From Poriferisodalis sp965226645 (GTDB lineage: Bacteria > Actinomycetota > Acidimicrobiia > Acidimicrobiales > Poriferisodalaceae), in NCBI GenBank assembly GCA_965226645.1, contig CBDDDL010000004.1:744001-808000 (forward strand): a stretch of 64,000 nucleotides of DNA. Reading direction: 5' to 3'. Below, piece after piece: positions 52,190-61,719 of this stretch. Under the pieces are notes generated by a model, which saw only the letters and a list, made by a program, of their open reading frames with translations, had not been told where the DNA came from and did not search any database. The position numbers and the translations under genes are program-made. The first letter of the stretch is position 1; every line of letters begins with the position of its first letter.

Positions 52190-53008
52190 TCACTCGCCGA
52201 TTCGGGCCAGCGCTTCGGCGTGAATGAAATGGAAGTAGCCGTCGGGATTGTCTGCCCAGGCCCGCCAGCCCGCGGAGATCTGGCCCATCTCGGCTTCGGT
52301 CGAATAGCCGTACTCCACTGCCTGTCGGGCGAAACTCGTGGTGAGACAACGATCAGCCCACGAGTGGCCCCAGTTGCTGCGCGCCTCGGGCGTCCAGAAT
52401 TGCCACACCGAAGCGGACATCGCTACGTCGCCCAGGCCGGCCTCCCGGAACCATGAGAACAGGTGCCGGCCGGCGTCAGGCTCGGCGCCGTTGTGGCGGC
52501 ACACCTGCCGATACACCTCACGCCACCGGGTGATCTCGGGGCTCGACGGATAGCCGCGCATCGTGGAGTAGTCGGAATCGCGCATCGCCACGTGCCCGCC
52601 GGGCCGCACGACGCGGGCCATTTCGGCGATCGCCGCGACCGGATTCGACAGGTGCTGGGCGACTTGGTGCGCGTAGGCGATGTCGAAAGTGTCGTCGTCG
52701 TAGGGCAGCTCGTACACCGAGGCCTCTTCAAGCGTCACGTTGTCGACGCCGGCTTCGGCAATCGTGGCCGCGGCGGTCGCCAAGATGTCGCCGCCGGGCT
52801 CGATGCCAGTCACGTGGCCCTTGCGGGCCCAGCGCGCCAAGCCCACCGTGATCGACGCCGGGCCGCAGCCGACATCGAGAATCTGCGCATCGGGATTGAT
52901 CACGTGGCGCGCGAATGCCGCACAATCCTCGGCCGTGCGCCGCGCGTGCTGGGCCACAACTGACGGTTGGTGACCGTGCGTATAGATGTCGGGCGTACCG
53001 CTGCTCAT
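52190..53008 (-). CDS. SAM-dependent class I methyltransferase
   Basis: A 272-aa methyltransferase. Motif I is ILDVGCGPASITVGLA (near residues 43-58), motif II includes FDIAYAHQVAQHLSNPVAAI and motif III is ARVVRPGGHVAMRDSDYS. The fold resembles UbiE/ArsM-like small-molecule methyltransferases. I use ATG 53008; the extension to 53041 is unsupported. It is divergent from the molybdenum hydroxylase gene (50 bp). The acceptor is unknown. Confidence 0.88.
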   Translation of the reverse strand: MSSGTPDIYTHGHQPSVVAQHARRTAEDCAAFARHVINPDAQILDVGCGPASITVGLARWARKGHVTGIEPGGDILATAAATIAEAGVDNVTLEEASVYELPYDDDTFDIAYAHQVAQHLSNPVAAIAEMARVVRPGGHVAMRDSDYSTMRGYPSSPEITRWREVYRQVCRHNGAEPDAGRHLFSWFREAGLGDVAMSASVWQFWTPEARSNWGHSWADRCLTTSFARQAVEYGYSTEAEMGQISAGWRAWADNPDGYFHFIHAEALARIGE

Positions 53009-53058
53009 CGGGCGCAGGGTAATGAGCAAGTCACAGCGCATCGGTACCCTCGCCCGCC

Positions 53059-55497
53059 ATGGCTGGATCGATCCTGGGCAATGAAGTTCGACGCACCGAG
53101 GACCCGGAACTGCTGACGGTCGGGGGCAGGTATGTCTACGACCACGACGCCGTCGGCATGTGCCACGCGGTGTTCGTCCGTTCCCCTGTTGCGCACGGGA
53201 ACATCGAGGGCATTGACACCAGTGCGGCCGCGAGTGCTCCCGGTGTGATCGCGGTGCTCACCGCCGACTCGCTCGGTGTGGCACCGCACCATGGATTCGT
53301 CAAAGTGGCCGATGAGTTCGCCCGATCACCTCTGGCAGCCGGCAAGGTGCGCTTCGTGGGCGAAGCCGTCGCTGTCGTCGTGGCCGAGACGCTCGCACAA
53401 GCGACGGACGCCGCCGAGTTGGTCGAGGTTGACTACGAGCCGCTGCCTGCGTCATCTGACGCCGAGACGGCGCTGGCCCCAGGTGCCGCCGCGATCTTCG
53501 ACGAGCGACCGAACAACGTCGCAACCGAGATCACCGACCCGCCCGGCGTCGATCCGTTGGCGGGCGCTGACCACATCGTGCGGGGACGCTATGTGAATCA
53601 GAAAATCGCGGCGGTGCCGTTGGAGCCGAACTCGTGCGCGGCCGTGCCCACCGACGACGGCCGCATGACCGTGTACTGCGCTACGCAGATGCCCCACCTG
53701 ACCAAGATCCAGCTCGCCGAAGCCCTCGGCTGGGAACCGCAGCGACTGCGCGTCATCGCTCCGCACGTCGGAGGCGGTTTCGGTGCCAAGGCCGGCCTCT
53801 ACCACGAGCACACGGTGGTGGCCGCTCTGGCCGATCGCCTGGATCGGCCGGTGACGTGGACACCGGGCCGCAGCGAGGACATGACCACGCTCGCGCACAG
53901 CCGGGCGCAGGTCCAGTACGCCGAGCTGGGCGTGCGCGACGACGGCACATTCACAGGGCTGCGGGTTCGGCTGGTGGGTGACACCGGCGCCTACCCGAAC
54001 ATCGGCACGATGCTGCCCGCAGGCACCAAGCGCATGTCCAACGGCACGTACGCATTTCCTGCCATCCGTTTCGACGTCGTCACAGCGGTCACTAACACCA
54101 CGCCGACCGGCGCGTACCGCGGCGCCGGACGGCCCGAAGCGGCAGCGCTGCTGGAACGGCTGGTGGACCAGGCTGCGCTCGAGACGGGGATCGACCCGAT
54201 CGAGCTCCGCATGCGGAATTTCATCTCGCCTGATGCGTTCCCCTTCGACACGCTCACCGGCGTCCAATACGACAGCGGCGACTATGCGCTTCCGCTGCGG
54301 CGGGCCCTTGAGCTGGCGGGATACGACGGGCTGCGCGCCGAACAGGCGACACGGCGCGAGCGGGGCGATGTCCGCCAGCTCGGCATCGGCATCGCCAGCT
54401 TCGTCGAGATCACGGCCGGAGGACTTACCTCGGAATTCGCCGCGGTGCGCATCGAATCCGATGGCGGTGCCACGATCCGCGTCGGCACCAGCGCCCACGG
54501 CCAGGGGCACCACACGACCTTCGCCCAGATCGTGTCGGCCCGCACCGGCATCGACGTTGGACGCATCGGCTTCGTCCAATCCGACACCGATCTCGTGCCT
54601 CGAGGCGGCGGCACCGGCGGATCCCGCTCGGTCCAGGTGGGCGGCTCGGCAGTGGCCAACGCCACCGACGTGCTCGTCGAGCGGGCACAACGCCTTGCAG
54701 CTCACCTGCTCGAAGCCAGCGTCGAGGACATCGTTCTTGACACGACTGAGGGCAGGTTCAACGTGGCCGGCGTGCCGGCGCGCTCGGTCAACTGGACGGA
54801 TCTGGCCGCAGCAGTTACGGAAGCCCCGGGTGGTCTCCTGGGCGACCCCACCGATGCTGAGACCACAGCCGTCAAGCGCGGCGAGCCGATCGATCCGGGC
54901 CTCGCCGCCCAGCTCGACTTCGACCAAGGCGCGGCCAGCTTCCCGTTCGGCGCGCACATCGCCGTCGTCGAGGTGGATACCGACACGGGTGAAGCGCATT
55001 ACCTGCGCCACATCGCAGTCGATGACGCCGGCACGGTCATCAATCCGCTGCTGCTGGCGGGCCAACAGCACGGCGGCATCGCCCAGGGGGCCGCGCAGAC
55101 CCTCTACGAGGAAGTGGTCTTCGACGACGACGGCAATCCGCAGACCGGCACGCTGTTGACCTACCTGTTCCCATCCGCAGCCGAGTTTCCGAGCTTCGAG
55201 GTGTACAGCACCCAGACCCCGTCGCCGCTCAACCCGCTCGGCGCGAAGGGCATCGGCGAGGCGAGCACCGTCGGCTCGACGCCCGCCCTGCAGAACGCAG
55301 TCATCGACGCGGTCGCGCACCTCGGGGTACGACATATCGACATGCCGATGAGCCCGCAGCGAGTCTGGGAGACAATCACCGCCGCACGAGCGGGGACCCT
55401 GCCCGATCCGTGGCAGGAACCGCCTGCGATCTTCGCCGCGTTGGCCGCAGGAACCGAAGTCGACGCCGAAGGACTCGCCGCCGCCGAGAGCATCTGA
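53059..55497 (+). CDS. Xanthine-dehydrogenase-family molybdopterin subunit
   Basis: A 812-aa molybdenum hydroxylase large subunit. It starts with GNEVRRTEDPELLTVGGRYV, has HVGGGFGAKAGLYHEH (Mo-cofactor loop), TGAYRGAGRPEAAALLER (form-II AYRGAGR signature) and the catalytic Glu in AKGIGEASTVGSTPALQ. It would hydroxylate an aromatic heterocycle or aldehyde. As with the one at 29200-31560, genes for the FAD and iron-sulfur subunits are missing nearby. The BKACE-type enzyme gene follows 81 bp later. Confidence 0.9.
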   Translation: MAGSILGNEVRRTEDPELLTVGGRYVYDHDAVGMCHAVFVRSPVAHGNIEGIDTSAAASAPGVIAVLTADSLGVAPHHGFVKVADEFARSPLAAGKVRFVGEAVAVVVAETLAQATDAAELVEVDYEPLPASSDAETALAPGAAAIFDERPNNVATEITDPPGVDPLAGADHIVRGRYVNQKIAAVPLEPNSCAAVPTDDGRMTVYCATQMPHLTKIQLAEALGWEPQRLRVIAPHVGGGFGAKAGLYHEHTVVAALADRLDRPVTWTPGRSEDMTTLAHSRAQVQYAELGVRDDGTFTGLRVRLVGDTGAYPNIGTMLPAGTKRMSNGTYAFPAIRFDVVTAVTNTTPTGAYRGAGRPEAAALLERLVDQAALETGIDPIELRMRNFISPDAFPFDTLTGVQYDSGDYALPLRRALELAGYDGLRAEQATRRERGDVRQLGIGIASFVEITAGGLTSEFAAVRIESDGGATIRVGTSAHGQGHHTTFAQIVSARTGIDVGRIGFVQSDTDLVPRGGGTGGSRSVQVGGSAVANATDVLVERAQRLAAHLLEASVEDIVLDTTEGRFNVAGVPARSVNWTDLAAAVTEAPGGLLGDPTDAETTAVKRGEPIDPGLAAQLDFDQGAASFPFGAHIAVVEVDTDTGEAHYLRHIAVDDAGTVINPLLLAGQQHGGIAQGAAQTLYEEVVFDDDGNPQTGTLLTYLFPSAAEFPSFEVYSTQTPSPLNPLGAKGIGEASTVGSTPALQNAVIDAVAHLGVRHIDMPMSPQRVWETITAARAGTLPDPWQEPPAIFAALAAGTEVDAEGLAAAESI

Positions 55498-55578
55498 ATG
55501 GGCGGGCGATGCCGCGCGGCTGTGAGACAATTCCGCGTATGACGCAGAGGGTTCGTCGCGATCTGAGGACACCATCGA

Positions 55579-56466
55579 ATGCCTGATGTTTTCGTTACAT
55601 GCGCTGTGACCGGGGCGGGTAACACCGTCGGCAAGTCCGACAAGGTGCCCTATGTGCCTGCTGACATCGCCCGCAACGTGATCGAGGCTGCTCAGGCGGG
55701 CGCAGCCATCTGCCACATCCACGTGCGCGACCCGATCACTGGTGACCCTGGCCGCGATATCGAGTGCTACCGGGAAGTGGTCGAGCGGGTGCGCGCATCA
55801 AGCACCGATGTCGTGCTCAACCTCACCGCGGGGATGGGCGGCGACTTCGTGATCGGATCGGTCGAGCAGCCGCTGCCGCCGGACGCGGCAGGCACCGACT
55901 TGGTGGGCGCGACCGAACGCCTGGCGCATGTACGAGAGCTGCTGCCGGAGATCTGCACCCTCGACTGCGGGACGATGAATTTTGGTGAGGGCAACTACGT
56001 TGCCACCAACACCCACGACACGCTGATGGAAATGGCGCGTCAAGTCCAACAGCTCGGCGTTCGCCCCGAGATCGAGGCCTTCGACACAGGCCAGCTGTGG
56101 GAGGCCAGGTCACTCGTCGACATGGGGGTCATCGAAGCCCCCGTCATGGTGCAGCTCTGCATGGGAGTGCGCTGGGGCGCGCCGCCGGACCTGAACACGT
56201 TCATGGCCATGGTCAACAATGTCCCCGACGACTGGACCTTTTCAGCGTTCGCGCTCGGCCGAGACCAGCTGCCCTACGTCGCGTTGGCGGCAATTGCCGG
56301 CGGCAACGCCCGGGTCGGGCTCGAGGACAATCTCTTCCTCGACCGCGGCCAACTGGCCTCCAACGCCGATTTGACCTCTCGTGCCAAGCAGATCCTCGAG
56401 TCGATGAACTACCGGGTGATGGGCCCCCAAGAAGTTCGCGACATGCTCGAGCTGAAGCAGCGCTGA
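55579..56466 (+). CDS. BKACE (DUF849) beta-keto acid cleavage enzyme
   Basis: A 295-aa TIM-barrel enzyme of the 3-keto-5-aminohexanoate cleavage family. The Zn-binding His pair is in AAICHIHVRDPITG (about residues 44-57). Other family marks are VVLNLTAGMGGDFV, CTLDCGTMNFGEGNYV and the conserved Glu of RPEIEAFDTG. It condenses a beta-keto acid with acetyl-CoA to give acetoacetate and a new acyl-CoA. Subgroup and substrate are unknown. Confidence 0.9.
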   Translation: MPDVFVTCAVTGAGNTVGKSDKVPYVPADIARNVIEAAQAGAAICHIHVRDPITGDPGRDIECYREVVERVRASSTDVVLNLTAGMGGDFVIGSVEQPLPPDAAGTDLVGATERLAHVRELLPEICTLDCGTMNFGEGNYVATNTHDTLMEMARQVQQLGVRPEIEAFDTGQLWEARSLVDMGVIEAPVMVQLCMGVRWGAPPDLNTFMAMVNNVPDDWTFSAFALGRDQLPYVALAAIAGGNARVGLEDNLFLDRGQLASNADLTSRAKQILESMNYRVMGPQEVRDMLELKQR

Positions 56467-56472
56467 CGGGCC

Positions 56473-56673
56473 CTATTCCTCGATAAGAACGGCAAACTCT
56501 GGGCAGTTGGCGGCAGCGAGACGGGCCTTGTCCTCGAGACCTTCGGGCACTTCACCGTCGCCGATCTCGGTGGCGTAGCCGTAGTCGTCGACGTCGAAGA
56601 GCTCCGGCGCCAGCGAATAGCACCGGTTGTGGCCTTGGCACTTGTCGGCATCCACCTTGATCCGCACGAGCAT
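56473..56673 (-). CDS. [3Fe-4S] ferredoxin
   Basis: A 66-aa ferredoxin of the type that serves actinobacterial cytochromes P450. Cluster ligands are Cys 12, Cys 18 and Cys 57 in CQGHNRC and ANCPEFAV, with His 15 in the place of the fourth ligand, giving a 3Fe-4S cluster. The ATG at 56673 has AGGAGG just upstream; longer versions are not credible. No P450 gene is present in the window. It is divergent from the molybdopterin oxidoreductase, which could be its partner. Confidence 0.9.
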   Translation of the reverse strand: MLVRIKVDADKCQGHNRCYSLAPELFDVDDYGYATEIGDGEVPEGLEDKARLAAANCPEFAVLIEE

Positions 56674-56914
56674 TCCCTCCTGTGGCCGCACGGGCCCGCA
56701 GCCATCGCGTCCGCAAGCACCTTGCCCGGACAGGCACGAAGTTAGCGCGGCTCTGACCGCTGCCCTGCGGGGCTCGACCATCTGAGCAACGGTGTCGCCG
56801 TCGCGGTTCATCTCCATCATGCGATGCGCACGTCCTACCCTTGCGACGTCCGAGCCGTCGGCGCATGCCTGCGCGGCCGCTGATACCCGCACCACAGCAT
56901 TTCGAGGAGACGCC

Positions 56915-59251
56915 ATGTCTGACGCCCAAGCCCGCCTCGCCGCACTGCGCGCCAGCCGAGCCGGCGCGACGGACAGCTCAACGGCCGCTGACGTCACCGA
57001 GGACCCCACCAAGGTCTGGCACAAGACCGCCTGCGTGCTGTGCTCGAACAACTGCGGCATCGAGGTGCGACTCGACGGACGCAAGATCACTCGCGTCCGC
57101 GGCGACAAGAACCACCCCGCCTCGAAGGGGTACACCTGCGAGAAGGCCCTGCGGATCGACTACTACCAGAACGGTCGCGACCGCCTCACGGCGCCGATGC
57201 GCCGGCGCCCCGACGGCACGTTCGAGGAGGTCTCCTGGGACACCGCGATCGCGGACGTCGCGGAGAAACTGACATCGATCCGCGACACGGTCGGCGGCGA
57301 CAAAATCCTGTACTACGGCGGCGGCGGACAGGGCAATCACTTTCCGGGTGCGTACGCCCGCGGCGTGATGCAGACGCTGGGCGTCAAGTACCGCTCAAAC
57401 GCGCTGGCTCAGGAAAAGACGGGCATGTTCTGGGCGCAGGGCAAGATGTTCGGCAAGCAGAACCTCGGTGCGATGGGCGATTTCGAGCACACCGACTGTG
57501 CTGTGTTCATCGGCAAGAACCCTTGGCAGAGCCACGGCTTCCCCGAGACGCGCAATGAGCTGAACAAGATCCGCAACGACGACGAGCGAAAGCTCATCGT
57601 GATGGATCCTCGAATCTCCGAGACGGCTGCTATGGCCGATCACCACCTGCGCGTTCGCCCCGGCACAGATGCATGGGCGCTCGCCGCACTGCTGGCGATC
57701 ATGATCGAAGAAGACCTCACCGACGAACGATTCTTGGCAGATCACTGCACCGGATGGGACGAGCTGCGCCAGCTCATCTCGGGCACTGACATCGCCGGGT
57801 CTGCTCGCAAGTGCGGCATCGACGAGGCCGATCTGCGCGCCGCTGCCCGCACGATGGGCAACGCGCTGTCGCTGTCCACCGAAGAAGATCTCGGCATCGA
57901 GATGGCTCCCCACTCGACGCTCAACAGCTGGCTGCAGCGATTGCTCTACCTCGTAACCGGCAACTTTGCGAAGCCCGGCGGCATGAATCTGCCCCTGCGT
58001 CTCGCTCCCATGTGCGGTCACTCCGGCGAGGGCGAGGTCGACCCGGTGACCGGCAGCGCAATGCTCTCGGGCCTGTTGGCCTGCGCAGCCATTCCGGACT
58101 GCATCGACACCGACCATCCGAACCGGTTTCGGGCCCTGTTCGTGGAATCGGCGAATCCGCTGCACACGCTGCCCGATTCGAAGCGCTTCCGTGAGGCCTT
58201 CGAGAAGCTGGAATTCCTGGTGGTCGTTGACGTGGCCATGACCGAAACGGCGCGTGCGGCCGATTATGTGCTGCCAGCCTGCTCGCAGTACGAGAAGCCC
58301 GAGGCGACCTTCTTTGCCGGCGAGATGCCGTCCAACTACTTCCAGGTGCGCCACCCGATCCTCGAGCCGCTCGGCGACTCGCTTCCTGAGCCCGAGATCC
58401 ACCGGCGCCTCGTCGCCGCGATGGGCGGCCGTCCCGACGGCACCGACGGCCTCGCCGAAGCGGCCCTGCAGGGGCGCGAGGCGTTCATCGAGGCGCTTGG
58501 GCAGGCTTCGGCCACCGATCCCGACGTGGGCGCCAAGCTGCCCGTGGTGCTGTACGAAGCCCTCGGTCCGACGCTGGGCAACATGGCGCCGGCCGCGATC
58601 ATGTTCGGCGCTTCCATGCAGGCCTCGATGCGGTACCCAGATCAGGTGCGGGCGGCCGGTATCGAAGGCGAAGGCTTGGAACTGGCGAACAATCTGTTCG
58701 ACAAGCTGATCAACTCGCCGTCCGGAATGATCTACAGCGTCAGCGAGTACTCCGAGACGTGGGACCGCATCGCACACCCCGACGGCAAGATCCACCTGTA
58801 CATCGACGAGCTGGCCGATGAATACCGCTCGCTGGCCGACGAAGAGCCGGCCACTGGGCATGATCGATTCCCATTCGTGCTGTCAGCGGGCGAACGGCGG
58901 TCGTCGAACGCGAACGACGTGATCCGCGACCCCGATTGGCGCAAGAGAGACAAGGACGGCTCGCTGCGCATCCACCCCGCCGACGCCACGTCATTGGGCC
59001 TCGTCGACGGCAGCCGTGTCAAGATCACATCCAAGCGTGGAGAGGCCGAAGCACCCGCCGAGGTCACCGACACGGTCATGGCCGGTCATGTGACCCTCCC
59101 CCATGGTTTCGGCACCGAGTACCCCGACGAGACCGGCGAGCACAAGATCAGCGGCGTCGCTGTGAACGAGCTCACCGCCATCGAAGACCGCGATTGGCTC
59201 TCGCTGACCCCGCACCACAAACACGTCCGTGTCGCCCTCGAAGCGGTCTAG
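56915..59251 (+). CDS. Molybdopterin oxidoreductase (formate-dehydrogenase-like)
   Basis: A 778-aa DMSO-reductase-family enzyme. The N-terminal [4Fe-4S] motif has Cys 40, 43, 47 and 75 (CVLCSNNC then GYTCEKALRID). The molybdopterin domain follows (GKNPWQSHGF; VMDPRISETAAMADHH) and the C-terminal dinucleotide-binding domain spans about 655-770 (NDVIRDP; VKITSKRGE). There is no Tat signal, so it is cytoplasmic. The position that in formate dehydrogenases holds Cys or Sec is not evident, so formate as substrate is unproved. GAGGAGA precedes the ATG. No further subunit genes follow; the divergent ferredoxin is a possible electron partner. Confidence 0.87.
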   Translation: MSDAQARLAALRASRAGATDSSTAADVTEDPTKVWHKTACVLCSNNCGIEVRLDGRKITRVRGDKNHPASKGYTCEKALRIDYYQNGRDRLTAPMRRRPDGTFEEVSWDTAIADVAEKLTSIRDTVGGDKILYYGGGGQGNHFPGAYARGVMQTLGVKYRSNALAQEKTGMFWAQGKMFGKQNLGAMGDFEHTDCAVFIGKNPWQSHGFPETRNELNKIRNDDERKLIVMDPRISETAAMADHHLRVRPGTDAWALAALLAIMIEEDLTDERFLADHCTGWDELRQLISGTDIAGSARKCGIDEADLRAAARTMGNALSLSTEEDLGIEMAPHSTLNSWLQRLLYLVTGNFAKPGGMNLPLRLAPMCGHSGEGEVDPVTGSAMLSGLLACAAIPDCIDTDHPNRFRALFVESANPLHTLPDSKRFREAFEKLEFLVVVDVAMTETARAADYVLPACSQYEKPEATFFAGEMPSNYFQVRHPILEPLGDSLPEPEIHRRLVAAMGGRPDGTDGLAEAALQGREAFIEALGQASATDPDVGAKLPVVLYEALGPTLGNMAPAAIMFGASMQASMRYPDQVRAAGIEGEGLELANNLFDKLINSPSGMIYSVSEYSETWDRIAHPDGKIHLYIDELADEYRSLADEEPATGHDRFPFVLSAGERRSSNANDVIRDPDWRKRDKDGSLRIHPADATSLGLVDGSRVKITSKRGEAEAPAEVTDTVMAGHVTLPHGFGTEYPDETGEHKISGVAVNELTAIEDRDWLSLTPHHKHVRVALEAV

Positions 59252-59417
59252 CGCCGCCACAGACCCGGTTAGTCGCCGTAGCGCAACGGCACTCGCTCAT
59301 GTCTAGATGCGCGTCTCGGTAGCGAGGGCCAGTGCTTAGCCGTAGATCGGCTTGACGTCGCTCCTCCACGAGAGCCCACCAACAGCGGCGGGACCGATCA
59401 GGTCACCCTCCGTTCGG

Positions 59418-60242
59418 TCACTCGCGTTGGGTTCCGTATGCGACGGCGAAGCTGGTGGGCGAGGTTCGTCGTAGATGGCCCTTGCTGTCGTGGAGCTGGT
59501 CGTGGCAGCGGTAGCACAGCAGGGCGAGATTCTCGATGTCGGTGCGGCCGCGTGCCGGGGCTTTCCAGGGGACAATGTGGTGGGCTTCACACCAGCTGGG
59601 CGCGGCGTGGCAGAGCACACAGTGGCGGTCGCGTGCGATTAAGGCGCGCCATTGGGCATCGGTGACGGTGCGAACTTTGCGTCCGTGCCACAGCGGCTGG
59701 CCGTCGCCGCCGAAGACGACGCCGAAAATGTCGGCGCCGCAGGCGAGGCGCTCGAGCACGTGGGAAGGGATAGGTCCGGTGCCGGGAATCTCACAATCGG
59801 CCCATTCGTCACCGAGCACCGCACGGGTGTCCGCGACGATCACCACCTGATTGCGTCGTCGCAGCGATCCGTCGCCCGGCAGCGCCGGAGGACTGGAACA
59901 TGTAGTCGTTCGATTGCCGATCGGCAGGCATGAGGTCTCAGGCGTGCCCGAGGATCCAGTGTCGGCAGGCAACGCAGCGAGGTGGTCAGGTGCGAGCGGT
60001 GGCAACGGCGCAGGGCTGGGGTGACCCCATCGCTCGGCGGCGAACTCAGCGTCGCGCTGGTCGACCTCGGCGTACCAGCGGCGGACAGCGGCGTGGTTGT
60101 CGGTGCCGACTAGGGCAGCTAACGCGTCGATGCGGCATTGGGTGTAGGTGCGCGGCTCGGGTGCGTCGGGGCGCTTGTCAGCCCGATCGGCTTCGGCAAA
60201 GCGCTGTGCGATGTCGTCGATGATCGCCTTGAACGCCGCTCC
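59418..60242 (-). pseudogene. 3' part of an IS21-disrupted DUF222/HNH endonuclease gene
   Basis: This half holds the C-terminal HNH nuclease domain: CVLCHAAPSWCEAHHIVPW (Zn Cys pair and catalytic His) followed by TDIENLALLCYRCHDQLH. Upstream it begins at GAAFKAIIDDIAQRFAEAD, in the middle of the DUF222 region. Joining 62586 to 60237 after removing the insertion and one copy of the 5-bp duplication restores one frame. Such 13E12/DUF222-HNH proteins are common in actinobacteria, often in many copies. Confidence 0.88.
60238..60242. repeat. Target-site duplication, left (GCTCC)
   Basis: GCTCC is present at both edges of the IS21 element (also 62586-62590), as expected for 4-8 bp duplications made by this family. 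Confidence 0.85.
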
Positions 60243-60307
60243 TGTGGGCGCTCGCCGGTAGTCGCGTTCTGCGCTCACTGAAATTCGCGGTGGTGTCGGG
60301 GGTCTTG
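60243..60307 (+). repeat. IS21 left terminal inverted repeat region
   Basis: The outer 65 bp match the inverted 62521-62585 at about two thirds of positions. The outermost 11 differ at one base. TGAAA followed by TCGCGGTGG is shared near the inner edge. Confidence 0.75.
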
Positions 60308-60402
60308 TGGCCTGGCATTGACCATCCGCTTTGGGGAGCAGTGACTCCTCGGGCGTGTCGAGCGACCAAGCATCGACTGCGCTGGAGGAGTCGCTGTCGG
60401 TG

Positions 60403-61719
60403 ATGAATCAGGAGACGTACGTGAATATCAAGGACCTGCGTGAGCAGGGCTGGACGATCAAGGAGTTCGCGGCCGGGACAGGGTTTCATCCGGCCACGGT
60501 CTCGAAGTATTTGAAGCAGGGGCCGCCGCCGGCCAGGCGGGAGGCGCCGGACTCGGCGAGGGTGATGAACGCCCGCTGGTGTGAGAAGGTCCGGTCGCTG
60601 ATCGAGGCGCACCCGATGCTGTTGGGGTTCAGCGTGTTGCGCTGCTTGCAGGCTGAGGGGTTCGAGGGCGGCTACTCGACGGTGACACGGGAGCTGCGTC
60701 GGATCCGGGGTCCGCGCTTCGCCGCGGCGGATCGGGTGTCGGTTCCGATTCACACCGATCCGGGCGAGGAAGCCCAGTTCGATTTCTGCAACCTCGACGG
60801 TCGGGCCCGGCGCTGGGGCTGGAGCGAGCCGTTGCGCTGTTTCGGGATGATCATGTGCTGGTCCCGGCAGCGGATCTGGTGGTTCACCACCTCCGAGGAC
60901 CGTGAGCACACCTTCGAGGGCGTGATCCGGTTCTTCGAGACTGTCGGCGGGGTCCCCGCAGCGTGCCGCACGGACCGGATGGGGGCGCTGGGCTCGGCTC
61001 AGGGGCGCCGGTTCGTGCTGCATCCGCCGACGATCGCGTTCGCCGCGCATCACGGGACCAAGATCACCTCGTGCAAGGCCCGCGACGCGAAACGCAAGGG
61101 CAAGGCAGAGCGTCCGTTCCGCCAGCTCCGCCACACGTTCCTGCCCGAGGTCGAGGCCCAGGGAATCCCCGCTTCGCTCGACGAGCTCAACCATCGCGCC
61201 ATGGTGTGGCTGGACGCGAACGTGCACGCCGTCGAGTCGAGGGCGACCGGCGCCCGCCCCGCTGACCGGGCCGCGGTCGAGCTGCCGTTGTTGTCGCCGC
61301 TGCCGGCGGACCGGTTCGACACCGACTACGTCGAGTCCCGCCGCGTGCACAACATCGTGCCGTTCGTGTCCATCGACGGCGCCCGCTACTCAGTGCCGCC
61401 CCAGACCCTGGGACAGCGCGTCGAGATCCGCCGAGCCGTGGACTGCGATGTCGTCGAGGTCCGCTGGGCCGGACGGCTCGTGGCCACCCACACTCTCGTC
61501 GCCGGCCGTCACGTCGAGGTCTGGGACCCTGCCCACCGCCACGCCGCACAGACCGCAGCCATGGCCGACCGGTCCGAGCCGCCGGTGCTGCGGCTGATCA
61601 CCACCAGCCCCGAGCCCGTCGAACAGCTCGACCTCGGCGGCGGCTTCGACGTCGACCCCGTCGACCTCGCCCAGCGCTACCCCCTCGTCGTCGACGGGCA
61701 CCCCGAGGCCCGCCCGTGA
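60403..61719 (+). CDS. istA: IS21 transposase IstA
   Basis: A 438-aa transposase. The N-terminal helix-turn-helix is VNIKDLREQGWTIKEFAAG, followed by a DDE core with HTDPGEEAQFDFCNLDG (first Asp), CRTDRMGALGSAQGRR (second Asp) and KARDAKRKGKAERPFRQL (Glu). The C-terminal beta part includes FVSIDGARYSVPP. The ATG at 60403 has GGAGGAG 12 bases upstream; 60331 is an alternative start. Its stop overlaps the istB start. Confidence 0.92.
   Translation: MNQETYVNIKDLREQGWTIKEFAAGTGFHPATVSKYLKQGPPPARREAPDSARVMNARWCEKVRSLIEAHPMLLGFSVLRCLQAEGFEGGYSTVTRELRRIRGPRFAAADRVSVPIHTDPGEEAQFDFCNLDGRARRWGWSEPLRCFGMIMCWSRQRIWWFTTSEDREHTFEGVIRFFETVGGVPAACRTDRMGALGSAQGRRFVLHPPTIAFAAHHGTKITSCKARDAKRKGKAERPFRQLRHTFLPEVEAQGIPASLDELNHRAMVWLDANVHAVESRATGARPADRAAVELPLLSPLPADRFDTDYVESRRVHNIVPFVSIDGARYSVPPQTLGQRVEIRRAVDCDVVEVRWAGRLVATHTLVAGRHVEVWDPAHRHAAQTAAMADRSEPPVLRLITTSPEPVEQLDLGGGFDVDPVDLAQRYPLVVDGHPEARP

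Noticed and set aside
53452..55722. 756-codon open frame antisense to the molybdenum hydroxylase
   Set aside because: It mirrors the third-position GC bias of the real gene on the other strand. Its product has low-complexity His/Arg/Asp character and no family motifs.
56674..57135. Long N-terminal extension of the ferredoxin
   Set aside because: The ferredoxin proper starts at 56673 with AGGAGG upstream. The extension is antisense to the oxidoreductase start and has no motif.
57395..58861. 488-codon frame antisense to the molybdopterin oxidoreductase
   Set aside because: Composition of a shadow frame, fully covered by a motif-rich gene on the other strand.
56915..59251. Second selenoprotein (formate dehydrogenase with Sec)
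   Set aside because: The gene has no internal TGA and no obvious Cys/Sec motif at the molybdenum site, so nothing supports it.
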